This document shows positions 16,418-26,213 of a DNA stretch of 64,000 nucleotides, piece after piece. The notes beneath the pieces were generated by a model that had not been told where the DNA came from, did no database searches, and was given only the letters and a program-made list of their open reading frames with translations. Source of the stretch: CAYJLB01 sp964370845 (lineage in GTDB: Bacteria; Bacillota; Clostridia; Oscillospirales; Ruminococcaceae); the NCBI GenBank assembly GCA_964370845.1, contig CAYJLB010000002.1, forward strand, positions 1-64,000, in the 5' to 3' direction. A program made the translations under genes and the position numbers. The first letter of the stretch is position 1; each line of letters begins with the position of its first letter.

Positions 16418-19400
16418 CTAATTTTCAACACCAACAGTTTCGCCAGCATTCATTTTAAGTAGCTTTGAAACGCCTTTTTCTTGCATTGTAACGCCGTATA
16501 AAACGTCAGCTTCTTCCATTGAACCACGTCGGTGAGTGATTAAAATAAACTGAGTTGTATCAGTAAAATTGTGTAAGTAAGAAGCATATTTTGATACATT
16601 TACCTCGTCCAAAGCAGCCTCAATTTCGTCCAAAATACAAAATGGAGCAGGCTTAATTTTAAGTATGGAAAAGTATATTGCAATAGCAACAAAGGCTTGT
16701 TCTCCACCCGAAAGCAAACTCAAATTCTTGATAACTTTTCCAGGAGGTTCAACTTCAATCTCAATCCCTGACTCTAAGATATTTTCAGGTTCAGTAAGGG
16801 TTAATTGCCCACGTCCACCGCCAAAAAGCTCAACAAAAATCTCTTTAAAATTCTTGTTAATAGCGTTAAAATTCTCACTAAACAGCCTTTTCATATTCTC
16901 GGTCAAGTCATCAATCAAGTTTACAAGTTGCTTTTTAGCATCTTCAACATCATTTAATTGTGTTGACATAAACTCATATCGTTTTGAAACTTCCTCATAT
17001 TCCTCGATAGCTTCAAGGTTGATGCTTCCAAGGCTTCGGATTTTGTTCTTAATTTCATTTAATCGCTTTTGTGCAACTTTTACGTCTTCAATTTCAATAG
17101 CAATTTCCATAGCACCACTGCGAGTAAGCTCATATTGCTCCCAAAGTTCGGAAATTATGCCGTCATATTCTTTTTGCAAAGTATTTTTTCGCTCATATAA
17201 AATTGCACTTTCACGAGAAACTTTTTCCTTTTCTTCACCTTTAACTTTTAGCAAAGCCCGTCTTTCATTTGACAGCCTTTCAAACTCAATATGTTCGCTT
17301 GTAACGTCTTGAATTTGCTTATTAATTTCGTCAATAAAAGTTTTTGAATTATCCATTTTTGCCTCATTTAAGGCGATTTCTTTGTTGCAATTTTCAATTT
17401 TTTCAGTTAACACTAAAATTTGTCTATCGTATTCGAGAAGATTTTTTTCCCTGTCCAAAATTGCATTTTTAAGGGATAAAACATTTTCTTTCAAGGCTTC
17501 AATATCCTTAGAAAGTTCCAATTCTTTTAACTTATTTTCAGAAATCGAAGTAGAAAGTTCTTCTCTTTTTTCAGATAAAATATCGTTTTCCGACTTGCTC
17601 TTTTTAACATTTTCTTCAAGAATAAAAATTTCTTCACCTATTTTTTCAAGAGCTAAAACAGCTTCTTTTCTTGAAGTTTGTTGAGAGTTTAATTTCTCTG
17701 CGAAATTTTTCTTATTTTGTTCATTTGTCAAAATTTCAATATTTTTATTTTCTAGCAAAGTATTTACATGAGAAACTTCAGCATTTGTTGAGGCAAAATC
17801 CGAATTAACAACGGATAAAAGTTCCCTTTCGCCCTCAATATCGAAGTTTAATTTGTCAACTTCAGCTTGATAATTCTCGACATTTGTTGTTAAGTCTTGC
17901 ATTTTGTGGTTTAATTCAGCAATGTCAGCGGAAATTTTCTCAATCTCATTTTTCCGTGAGAAAACTCCAGTAGTTTTTGAGGCACTACCACCAGTGAAGG
18001 ACCCGCCAGCGTTGATTACTTGCCCGTCTAAAGTGACAATTTTGAACTTATAACCATATTTTTTAGCAATTACAGTTCCGCAGTCAATGTCCTCAACAAC
18101 CACAACTCGCCCTAATAATGAAGAAATTACACCATTGAACTTGTCATCAAAATCAACTAAATTCACTGCTAAATCAACATAACCATCTTGTAAATCAAGA
18201 CCTTTTTCTGACAAGCTATATCCCTTTACAGAAGTTATAGGAAGAAAAGTAGCACGACCCGCTCGCATTTCTTTAAGCAAGCGAATTCCACGTTTTGCAG
18301 TGTCCTCATTTTCAACGATAATATTTTGCATTGCCCCACCAAGAGCGGTTTCAATTGCCAAACTATACTCAGAAGAAGTAGTGATAATTTGAGCTATAGA
18401 ACCAAAAATTCCGCTAATTCTTCCATTTTGTCCAGCCTTAATAATCTCTTTTACGCTGTAAGCAAAACCTTCCATATTTCGTTCTAAATCAGCAAGTAAT
18501 TTACTTTTTTGAGTAAGTTCACCAAGTTTTAATTTACCTTGAATTTGTTCATTTTTAGCATTTTCAAGGCGATTTTTTCTTCCCTCTAAAAGCTTGATAA
18601 ATCCTGAAATTTTGTTCTCATGTTCAACTTTTTTATCTTCTAAAATTGTGATAAACTCTTTAGCATTTATCAGCCTTTTTTGAATTTCCGAATAACTTTC
18701 GCTTAAAACAGCAGAATTGTCATTTGCAATTCTAACAGCTTCTTCAAGCTCCTCAAAAGTAGTTTCTGCGGAATTTATTGTGTAATCAAGCCTAGATTTT
18801 TCAATGTAAAGCTTGTTTAATTCTTCATTTTCTCGTGAAAAATTACTGTTTGTTTCTTTAGATTGCCCAGCGAGCATTTCAAGTTCCCTTGTATCGGAAA
18901 TTATTTTTTTCGATGTTTCAGCTTTTTGAGCAATAGTTTTTGCAATAACTTCCTCTTTTTCAGCAATTAATTTTGTAGATTTTTCACCGTCAAGTTTCAA
19001 ATTTTCTACTTGATTTTTCACAGTTTCAATTTCTTTTTCGCTGTATAAAATGTCATTTCTAAGGACTGCGATAGTAGCATTAATTTCGCCATTTCCTTTT
19101 TCAGTGTCCATTATTTCATTGCGCAACTTTTCTTTTTTTATGCTTGCTTGTTGCATTTTTTGGAAAAATTCTTCGATTTCTCCCTCAATTTTAACTATAT
19201 CGTTTTCAAGTTGCTCATATTCCGAACTGGACATTAAATAAGTGTCCTGGGCACTTTGAATATCCTCTTTAATACTGTTCAATTTTTCCAGCCAAAGTGA
19301 TATTTCAAGCCCCTTTTTTTCTTCAGCCAAAGTGATAAATTGTGCTGCTTTTTCCGATTGAATTTTCAAAGGTCCAACTCTGTCCTCAAGCTCCAAAATT

Positions 19401-19981
19401 ATATCTTTTAGCCTTAAAATATTTTCTTCAGCAGCAGATAATCTCCTAGTAGCTTCCTCTTTTTTATAGCGAAATTTGGAAATTCCAGCAGCTTCTTCAA
19501 AAATTTGTCGCCTTTCAGCACTTTTGTTACTAACAATTTCAGCAACTTTACCTTGCCCGATGATTGAATAACCGTCTTTTCCAAGCCCTGTATCCATAAA
19601 AAGCTCAAGAATGTCTTTTAATCTGACATTTTTTCCGTTAATAACATATTCACTGTCGCCATTTCGGTAAAGCTTTCGAGATACGCTCACTAAATCTTCG
19701 TCAAGAGGCAAGCTTCTTGATACATTATCAATATTTAATGTAACTTTTGCAAAACCCACTTGTTTTCTACTTTGAGTTCCTGAAAAAATAACGTCCTCCA
19801 TTTTTCCGCCACGCAAGGATTTCGAGGATTGTTCCCCTAAAACCCAACGCACAGCGTCGCCGATGTTACTTTTTCCACTTCCATTAGGGCCAACTACTGC
19901 CGTTAACCCTTTTCCAAAATCTAATTCTATTTTATCGGGAAATGATTTAAATCCTTGTAATTCCAATGATTTTAAATACAA
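16418..19981 (-). CDS. smc: Chromosome segregation ATPase SMC
   Basis: Core of the condensin complex with ScpA and ScpB, both encoded near 54 kb. The 1187-residue protein shows Walker A GPNGSGKSNIGDA (about 32-44), a first coiled coil, a hinge (about 500-660, with GGSFTGGSASK at its end), a second coiled coil, signature LSGGEQAFVAIA and Walker B FCILDEIEAALDE near the C-terminus. The start is TTG at 19981 with GGAGG 7 nt upstream. It overlaps the radical SAM stop by 10 nt. Confidence 0.97.
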   Translation of the reverse strand: MYLKSLELQGFKSFPDKIELDFGKGLTAVVGPNGSGKSNIGDAVRWVLGEQSSKSLRGGKMEDVIFSGTQSRKQVGFAKVTLNIDNVSRSLPLDEDLVSVSRKLYRNGDSEYVINGKNVRLKDILELFMDTGLGKDGYSIIGQGKVAEIVSNKSAERRQIFEEAAGISKFRYKKEEATRRLSAAEENILRLKDIILELEDRVGPLKIQSEKAAQFITLAEEKKGLEISLWLEKLNSIKEDIQSAQDTYLMSSSEYEQLENDIVKIEGEIEEFFQKMQQASIKKEKLRNEIMDTEKGNGEINATIAVLRNDILYSEKEIETVKNQVENLKLDGEKSTKLIAEKEEVIAKTIAQKAETSKKIISDTRELEMLAGQSKETNSNFSRENEELNKLYIEKSRLDYTINSAETTFEELEEAVRIANDNSAVLSESYSEIQKRLINAKEFITILEDKKVEHENKISGFIKLLEGRKNRLENAKNEQIQGKLKLGELTQKSKLLADLERNMEGFAYSVKEIIKAGQNGRISGIFGSIAQIITTSSEYSLAIETALGGAMQNIIVENEDTAKRGIRLLKEMRAGRATFLPITSVKGYSLSEKGLDLQDGYVDLAVNLVDFDDKFNGVISSLLGRVVVVEDIDCGTVIAKKYGYKFKIVTLDGQVINAGGSFTGGSASKTTGVFSRKNEIEKISADIAELNHKMQDLTTNVENYQAEVDKLNFDIEGERELLSVVNSDFASTNAEVSHVNTLLENKNIEILTNEQNKKNFAEKLNSQQTSRKEAVLALEKIGEEIFILEENVKKSKSENDILSEKREELSTSISENKLKELELSKDIEALKENVLSLKNAILDREKNLLEYDRQILVLTEKIENCNKEIALNEAKMDNSKTFIDEINKQIQDVTSEHIEFERLSNERRALLKVKGEEKEKVSRESAILYERKNTLQKEYDGIISELWEQYELTRSGAMEIAIEIEDVKVAQKRLNEIKNKIRSLGSINLEAIEEYEEVSKRYEFMSTQLNDVEDAKKQLVNLIDDLTENMKRLFSENFNAINKNFKEIFVELFGGGRGQLTLTEPENILESGIEIEVEPPGKVIKNLSLLSGGEQAFVAIAIYFSILKIKPAPFCILDEIEAALDEVNVSKYASYLHNFTDTTQFILITHRRGSMEEADVLYGVTMQEKGVSKLLKMNAGETVGVEN

Positions 19982-20982
19982 TAATCTCCCTCCTTAATAA
20001 CTTTAATTTTATCATTTTTTATCTTTTTATCAGCTTTTATTTTAACATCAAATCCAAATTCTAAAAGCTTAGTAATATTTGATTTCTTTTGCCCAATTGC
20101 CTTACTTAGATTTTTCTCATTAACAAAAACAATATATTTTCCAGTTTCAAACTCTGCTAATTCAGCGTAAATTCTATCAAAATAAATTTTACTTTCGCAA
20201 AGTTCACGGAAAGCAGGGTGATAAAGTCCACCAAGCAAATCCTTTTCTACAACTTCGCTTGCATGTAGTCCAAGTTTTATTATTGGAATATTATTTTCAG
20301 CAAATTTCTTTATTAATTCGCAACATATTTCCACGCCAAATTCAAGAGAATAAGGAACATACTCCCCACTTTTATAAAGTTCACCCAGTTTAGTGTTTTC
20401 TAAAATTGCAACAGGATAAATTCGCACATTATTTGGTTTAAGCCCAATTATTTTTTCAGCAGTGAACAAATCTTTTTCTTTATCGCTTTTAAAAAGTCCC
20501 ACCATCATCTGTAAAGTAAGCTCAAAATTATATTTTTTTATCAATTTTACAGCATTAAAAACATCTTGTTCACTATGCCCTCTATCATTCTCAAAAAGTA
20601 CATAGTCATCCATAGATTGAACTCCAAGCTCAATGGATTTAACATTATATTTTTTCAAAATGACAAGAATTTCTTCTGTAATTTTATCAGGACGGGTGGA
20701 AATTCTTATCCCTTGAAACTTTCCCTCCCCAATAAATTCATTTGCGGTTTCAAGGAGAGAAATCATATAATCCTGCTTTATCGCAGTAAAACTTCCTCCA
20801 AAAAAAGCAATTTGCGTGCTATTTTTATCCTCAACATAAGAAAGTGCTTCAAGGCAAGTTTCCCGAACTTCAGTAGCAGTGGGAGGATTTACCACACCAG
20901 TAATGCTTTTTTGATTACAAAAACTACAATCATTAGGGCAACCTTGATGTGGAACAAAAATACTTATATTACTAAACGGCAT
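19972..20982 (-). CDS. Radical SAM protein (Elp3-like N-terminal type)
   Basis: Binds a [4Fe-4S] cluster and S-adenosylmethionine through C15, C19 and C22 (GCPNDCSFC). FFGGSFTA follows near 60, then VQSMDDYVL and the NNVRIYPVAIL segment. The 336-residue protein belongs to the clostridial group found between rnc and smc, often annotated as an Elp3- or HemN-like radical SAM protein. No GNAT domain is present, so it is not full Elp3, and the substrate is unknown. It overlaps rnc by 11 nt and smc by 10 nt, so translation of the three is probably coupled. Confidence 0.85.
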   Translation of the reverse strand: MPFSNISIFVPHQGCPNDCSFCNQKSITGVVNPPTATEVRETCLEALSYVEDKNSTQIAFFGGSFTAIKQDYMISLLETANEFIGEGKFQGIRISTRPDKITEEILVILKKYNVKSIELGVQSMDDYVLFENDRGHSEQDVFNAVKLIKKYNFELTLQMMVGLFKSDKEKDLFTAEKIIGLKPNNVRIYPVAILENTKLGELYKSGEYVPYSLEFGVEICCELIKKFAENNIPIIKLGLHASEVVEKDLLGGLYHPAFRELCESKIYFDRIYAELAEFETGKYIVFVNEKNLSKAIGQKKSNITKLLEFGFDVKIKADKKIKNDKIKVIKEGDYCI

Positions 20983-21652
20983 AACCCATTAACTCCAAAG
21001 CTTCACGAGCGGCAAATTGTTCCGCTTGTTTCTTACTTTTTCCGGTGCCTGTGCCAATCACATTTGTGTTTAACTTAACTTGCACAGTGAAGGCTTTATT
21101 GTGGTCAGGTCCCGACTCGGACAACAAATGATACTCCACTTTTTCCTCAGGATTTTTTTGAATAATCTCTTGCAAAATGGTTTTGTAATCATTTAAAACA
21201 GTGTTAAATCCAGTGTTAAGCTCATTTTTTATAAATCTCATTATAAAATTTCTCGCTTCCTCAACGCCACCATCGAGGTAAATTGCCGCAATTACAGCCT
21301 CAAAAGCATCAGCTAAAATAGACGGACGCTTGTTTCCACCAGTGATAGTTTCACCTTTTCCAAGTTTTATATAGTCGCCAAGGTTTATTTCTTTAGCGAA
21401 TTTAAACAGCGAACCTTCGCAAACTAAAGCCGCTCTAAGTTTAGTAAGTTCGCCCTCAGGACGGTTTTTATACTCCTTAAAAAGATAGTCCGCAACAACA
21501 ACTGAAAGGACTGAATCTCCTAAAAACTCTAACCTTTCATTGCTATTTATATTCTTTTTATTTTCATTTGCAAAAGATGAATGAGAAAGTGCTTCGGACA
21601 AAAGTTTTTTATCCTTGAATTCATATCCAATTTTTTCTTGAAAATTTTCCAA
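20972..21652 (-). CDS. rnc: Ribonuclease III
   Basis: Cleaves double-stranded RNA in rRNA maturation and mRNA decay. The 226-residue protein has the RNase III signature NERLEFLGDSVLS (about 37-49), a second acidic site ADAFEAVIAAIYLDGG (about 111-126) and a C-terminal dsRNA-binding domain ending in KKQAEQFAAREALE. The start appears to be TTG at 21652, with AAGAAAGGA 11 nt upstream. It lies between plsX and the radical SAM gene; no acpP gene occurs between plsX and rnc. Confidence 0.95.
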   Translation of the reverse strand: MENFQEKIGYEFKDKKLLSEALSHSSFANENKKNINSNERLEFLGDSVLSVVVADYLFKEYKNRPEGELTKLRAALVCEGSLFKFAKEINLGDYIKLGKGETITGGNKRPSILADAFEAVIAAIYLDGGVEEARNFIMRFIKNELNTGFNTVLNDYKTILQEIIQKNPEEKVEYHLLSESGPDHNKAFTVQVKLNTNVIGTGTGKSKKQAEQFAAREALELMGYAV

Positions 21653-21681
21653 TTAATAACCATTCCTTTCTTTAAGGAATT

Positions 21682-22686
21682 CTAATCCTTAGTAGATTTT
21701 ATTTCTTCTAAAGCCTGTGAAATTTGAGAAATTACATTACCCTCAACAAATTGTTTTGCCTGTCTAATTCCGTTATAAAAAGCTTTTGCGTCAGAGCGTC
21801 CATGGGACTTAAATACTGGTTTTGCACAACCTAAAAGTGGTGCTCCACCAAGTTCTGAATAGTCCATTTTTTTCTTGAACCCCTTAACTTTTTTAAGAAC
21901 TAAAACTCCTGCAATTTTTGACACAAATCCCGACATAAGAATATCTTTTAGAACTCTACCTAAAAATGAACCCATTCCCTCGTATAGTTTTAATGCAATA
22001 TTCCCTGTGTATCCGTCAGCAACAACAACTGAACATTCACCCTTAGGTAAGTCCTTAGCTTCTATGTTTCCAACAAAGTTTAAAGGTGCTTTTTGAAGCA
22101 TTTTATATGTATTAACCTCAAGTTCTCGCCCCTTAGTTTCCTCTGTACCAATGTTTAAAAGAGCCACTGTCGGCTTATTTATTTTAAGAATTTTTTCCAT
22201 GTAACATGCGCCCATAATTCCAAATTGAGTAAGCATTTCAGGGCGACATTCTTTATTTGCACCACAATCAAGAAGCATTGAAGGTGCTTTTTCTGTAGGT
22301 AAAACAGTGGCAATTGCAACCCTTTTTATCCCTTTAATTCGCTTTACTATAAAAGTTGCACCTAAAACTAAGGCACCAGTGCTTCCCCCTGATAAAAAAG
22401 CGTCACCTTTATTTTCAGACAAAAGTTTTAGCCCCACAGCCATTGAACATTCGGATTTTTCACCCACCATCAAAGACGGGTCGTCCTCAACGTCAATTAC
22501 CAAAGGCGCATTCACTATTTCCATTTTATCCAATGAGATATTATTTTCTTTTGCACAAGCCTTAATTTTTTCCTCATCACCAGTTAGAACAATTTCTACA
22601 TTAAGGTCTAAAACAGCCATTGCACAGCCTTTTAAAACCTCTAAAGGAGCATTATCTCCGCCAAATGCGTCTACAATAATCTTCAT
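21682..22686 (-). CDS. plsX: Phosphate acyltransferase PlsX
   Basis: Makes acyl-phosphate from acyl-ACP for phospholipid synthesis. At 334 residues it is full length, with MKIIVDAFGGDNAP at the start, VGEKSECSMAVGL, FLSGGSTGALVLGA, DCGANKECRPEM and NIGTEETKG motifs, and the GGAPLLGCAKPVFKSHG segment near the end. The partner plsY and acpP are not in the window. It runs in the same direction as rnc with a 29-nt gap. Confidence 0.95.
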   Translation of the reverse strand: MKIIVDAFGGDNAPLEVLKGCAMAVLDLNVEIVLTGDEEKIKACAKENNISLDKMEIVNAPLVIDVEDDPSLMVGEKSECSMAVGLKLLSENKGDAFLSGGSTGALVLGATFIVKRIKGIKRVAIATVLPTEKAPSMLLDCGANKECRPEMLTQFGIMGACYMEKILKINKPTVALLNIGTEETKGRELEVNTYKMLQKAPLNFVGNIEAKDLPKGECSVVVADGYTGNIALKLYEGMGSFLGRVLKDILMSGFVSKIAGVLVLKKVKGFKKKMDYSELGGAPLLGCAKPVFKSHGRSDAKAFYNGIRQAKQFVEGNVISQISQALEEIKSTKD

Positions 22687-22711
22687 TTTGAATTCAATCC
22701 TTTATAATAAT

Positions 22712-24019
22712 TTATTCTGCTTCTTCCAACATATTTTTAAGTGCCAAAAGCCCTCTATCAGCAATAATTTGATACTTTACTTTTTTATCTTTAATTCTTT
22801 CAGGCAGTTCGGGTAAAATCCCCATATTTGCACCCATAGGCTGAAAATTTGTCACTGATTCATCGCTTATATATTTTGACAATGCGCCAATCATAGTTTC
22901 TTTTGGGAAAGTATAACCGCTCTTTCCTTGCAACTTTCGAACTAGATTTATCCCTGCAATAATTCCACTAGCTGCGGACTCAGTATATCCTTCTACCCCT
23001 GTAATTTGCCCAGCAAAATACAAGTTTCTATCACAATTTTTAAATGCAAACTGCTCATTTAAAAGCCTTGGGCTGTCAATAAAAGTATTTCTATGCATAA
23101 CTCCATAACGTACAAATTCGGCATTTGCAAGTCCCGGAATTAGTGAAAAAACTCGCTTTTGCTCCCCAAATTTCAAGTTAGTTTGAAAGCCTACTAAATT
23201 ATAAAGACTTCCTTCATCATTTTCTTTTCTAAGTTGAACGCAAGCCCAAGGTCGTCTATCCGTCCTCGGGTCGGTAAGTCCAACAGGTTTTAATGGACCA
23301 AATCGAATTGAATCCTCGCCACGTTTTGCAAGAACTTCAATGGGCATACAACCCTCATAAACTTTGAACTCTCTTTTATCAATTTCTTTTAATGGAGCAG
23401 ATTCTGCATTAATAAGTTCAGTGTGAAAGGCTGTATATTCTTCTTTGTTCATTGGACAGTTTATATAGTCAGGGTCACCTTTTCCATATCTTGAAGCTAA
23501 AAAAACTACGCTATGGTCAAGACTTTCATAGGTAACAATTGGAGCTGCTGCATCGTAAAAACTAAGCTGATTTCCGCATAATTCCTTGATTTTTTCAGCA
23601 AATAAGTCACTAGTCAAAGGCCCTGTAGCAATAATAACATCGCCGTCAGGAATTTCAGTAACTTCCTCCTCGATAACATTTATCAAAGAATGACCCTTGA
23701 TTTTTTCAGTGATTAAGTCGGAAAATTTATCTCTGTCAACAGCTAAAGCTCCACCAGCGCTAACTTTCACAACTTCCGCAACTTCAAGTATTAGTGAACC
23801 AAAAGCACGCATTTCTTCCTTTAGCATACCCGCCGCAGAGTCCACCCTTGCCGCTTTCAATGAATTTGAACAAACTAATTCGGCAAAACCACTATATTTG
23901 TGAGCTGGTGAATATTTTTTTGGCTTCATCTCATAAAGGTCAACATTTATTCCATTTTGTGCTAATTGCCAAGCCGCTTCACAGCCAGCAAGCCCAGCAC
24001 CGATAACTTTAACTGTCAT
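22712..24019 (-). CDS. trmFO: tRNA m5U54 methyltransferase TrmFO
   Basis: Folate- and FAD-dependent methylation of U54 in the T-loop of tRNA, used by most Firmicutes in place of TrmA. The 435-residue protein has the FAD motif GAGLAGCEAAWQLA (about 7-20), the conserved ELVCSNSLKA (about 48-57) with a catalytic-region Cys, FGPLKPVGL and GQITGVEGYTESAASG near the C-terminus. It sits downstream of topA by 37 nt, a classic Firmicute pair. Confidence 0.96.
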   Translation of the reverse strand: MTVKVIGAGLAGCEAAWQLAQNGINVDLYEMKPKKYSPAHKYSGFAELVCSNSLKAARVDSAAGMLKEEMRAFGSLILEVAEVVKVSAGGALAVDRDKFSDLITEKIKGHSLINVIEEEVTEIPDGDVIIATGPLTSDLFAEKIKELCGNQLSFYDAAAPIVTYESLDHSVVFLASRYGKGDPDYINCPMNKEEYTAFHTELINAESAPLKEIDKREFKVYEGCMPIEVLAKRGEDSIRFGPLKPVGLTDPRTDRRPWACVQLRKENDEGSLYNLVGFQTNLKFGEQKRVFSLIPGLANAEFVRYGVMHRNTFIDSPRLLNEQFAFKNCDRNLYFAGQITGVEGYTESAASGIIAGINLVRKLQGKSGYTFPKETMIGALSKYISDESVTNFQPMGANMGILPELPERIKDKKVKYQIIADRGLLALKNMLEEAE

Positions 24020-24056
24020 TTATATGCCAATTCCTTTCAATCTTCAAGGAGAATTT

Positions 24057-26165
24057 TTAGCTTTCTTCAGAATTATCTGAACTGCCTCTACTCAAATCTT
24101 TTTCATACCCGCAATCCTTTTTGTGGCAAATTAATTTTCCATTCTTCCCACCTTTTTGGAAAAGAGTTGAACCACAAGACGGGCAAACTTCTTTTGTAGG
24201 TAAATCCCATGTCATAAAAGTACATTTAGGATTATCCTCACAACCGTAGTATTTACGCCCTTTTTGAGATTTTTTCTCCAAAACTTTTTTCCCACAGAAA
24301 GGACAATTCCCCCCTGTTTCAGAAACTATATTTTTTGTATTTTTACATTCGGGAAATCCAGGACACGCCAAGAATTTACCAAATCTACCAATTTTAATAA
24401 CCATATTTTTCCCACAAAGGTCACAAACAATGTCCGTTTCCTCGTCGGGAACTTTTACACGCTTACCGTCCATAGCTTCCTCAGCTACAGTTAAAGTATT
24501 ATCAAAATCGTTATAAAAATCCGATAATACTCCCGTCCAGCTCTTGTCACCTTCTTCAACTTTATCAAGGTCATCTTCCATACCTGCTGTAAATTTTACA
24601 TCTACAACTTGCTTAAAATGTTCCTCCATTAAAGTTGTTGTAACTTCACCTAAAGAGGTTGGAATAAGCTGTTTTCCTTGCCTTTCAACATAATTTCTCG
24701 CAGTAATAGTAGAAATAGTTGGCGCATAAGTTGACGGTCTTCCAATTCCATTTTCTTCAAGAGCTTTAATCAAAGAAGCCTCGGTATATCGTGGAGGCGG
24801 TTGAGTAAAATGTTGATTCCCTTGCAAGTCATTTATTGTTAAAACATCGCCTTTTTCAAGCCTTGGAAGTACATTTTTAACCTCAGTTTGTTCCTCATTA
24901 ACTTCTTCATACAAAGCTGTAAAGCCATCAAACTTTACAGTATAGCCAGAAGATTTAAACTCATATTTCTTTGCAGTTATTGTTGCAGAAATTGTATCGT
25001 GTAAAGCGTTAGCCATTTGACTTGCAATAAATCTTTTCCAAATCAATTTATACAATTTATATTGGTCAGTAGTTAAACTTTCCTTTATTTTTTCGGGAGT
25101 AAGTTCCACCATAGTTGGACGAACCGCTTCATGGGCATCTTGAGCATTCTTCTTAGATTTATAAACCCTTGGTTCAGGTGGAAGATAGTTTGCGCCATAC
25201 TTTTCAGTGATATATTTATAAGCTTCACTTCTTGCATCATCAGAAATTCTAAGGGAGTCAGTTCTCATATAAGTGATAAGACCCACTGCCCCTAAATCGG
25301 GAATATCAATACCTTCGTACAAATCTTGAGCCGCACGCATAGTTCTTCTAGCTTGAAATCCTAGCTTTTTAGAAGCCTCTTGTTGCATTGTTGAAGTTGT
25401 AAAAGGAGGTGCAGGACTTTTCTTTGACACACCTTTTTTGATTTCAGAAACCAAATATTCAGCATCTTCTAACTCCGCTAAAACAACCTGTGTTTCTTCC
25501 CCTGTTAAAATATCGAATTTCTTTCCGTCAATTTTAGTTAGCTTTCCAGCAAAAGGTCTTTTTGAACTGTTTGCCAAAAATTTCGCATCAACTGACCAAT
25601 ATTCAGTGGAAACAAAGCTACGAATTTCGTTTTCTCTATCACAAATAATTTTTACAGTTACAGACTGAACACGTCCAGCAGAAAGTCCTCTACGAACTTT
25701 TTTCCATAAAAACGGCGATAATTTATAACCAACAATTCTGTCCAAAATACGACGAGCTTGTTGTGCATAAAAAAGGTCAAGATTAATTTTACAAGGGTTG
25801 CTCATTCCAGCTTTTACACCTGTTTTAGTAATTTCGTTAAATGTTACCCTGTTTTCACTGTTTACATCAAGGTTTAAAAGAGTAGCTAGATGCCAAGATA
25901 TAGCTTCTCCCTCTCTATCGGGGTCGGTTGCAAGATAAACTTTATCACTTTTTTTAGCAGCCGCTTTAAGCTCTTTAATAAGGGACTCTTTCCCCTTAAT
26001 ATTTATATAAGATGGATTAAAATTATCCTCTAAATCAACACCTAATTTGGACTTTGGCAAGTCCCTAATATGCCCCATTGAAGCCACAACTTCAAAATTT
26101 TTACCTAAATATTTTTTTATAGTTTTTGCTTTTGCCGGTGATTCAACTATAACTAAATCTGCCAT
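24057..26165 (-). CDS. topA: DNA topoisomerase I
   Basis: Relaxes negative supercoils by single-strand passage. The 702-residue type IA enzyme has an N-terminal Toprim domain (VIVESPAKAKTI; ATDPDREGEAIS), the catalytic Tyr in ITYMRTDSLR (about 300) and HEAVRPT. Three C-terminal four-cysteine zinc fingers follow (CDLCGKN...CPGFPEC, CPFCGKK...CEDNPKC, CPSCGST...CHKKDC). AAAGGA precedes the ATG. Confidence 0.97.
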   Translation of the reverse strand: MADLVIVESPAKAKTIKKYLGKNFEVVASMGHIRDLPKSKLGVDLEDNFNPSYINIKGKESLIKELKAAAKKSDKVYLATDPDREGEAISWHLATLLNLDVNSENRVTFNEITKTGVKAGMSNPCKINLDLFYAQQARRILDRIVGYKLSPFLWKKVRRGLSAGRVQSVTVKIICDRENEIRSFVSTEYWSVDAKFLANSSKRPFAGKLTKIDGKKFDILTGEETQVVLAELEDAEYLVSEIKKGVSKKSPAPPFTTSTMQQEASKKLGFQARRTMRAAQDLYEGIDIPDLGAVGLITYMRTDSLRISDDARSEAYKYITEKYGANYLPPEPRVYKSKKNAQDAHEAVRPTMVELTPEKIKESLTTDQYKLYKLIWKRFIASQMANALHDTISATITAKKYEFKSSGYTVKFDGFTALYEEVNEEQTEVKNVLPRLEKGDVLTINDLQGNQHFTQPPPRYTEASLIKALEENGIGRPSTYAPTISTITARNYVERQGKQLIPTSLGEVTTTLMEEHFKQVVDVKFTAGMEDDLDKVEEGDKSWTGVLSDFYNDFDNTLTVAEEAMDGKRVKVPDEETDIVCDLCGKNMVIKIGRFGKFLACPGFPECKNTKNIVSETGGNCPFCGKKVLEKKSQKGRKYYGCEDNPKCTFMTWDLPTKEVCPSCGSTLFQKGGKNGKLICHKKDCGYEKDLSRGSSDNSEES

Positions 26166-26213
26166 TAAAAACTTTCCTTTCTGTTCTAAAATTTTGCATT
26201 AAGCAAGTATTTT

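Noticed and set aside
20566..21078. 170-codon plus-strand frame opposite the radical SAM gene and rnc
   Set aside because: Antisense shadow of two well-supported genes; low-complexity translation.
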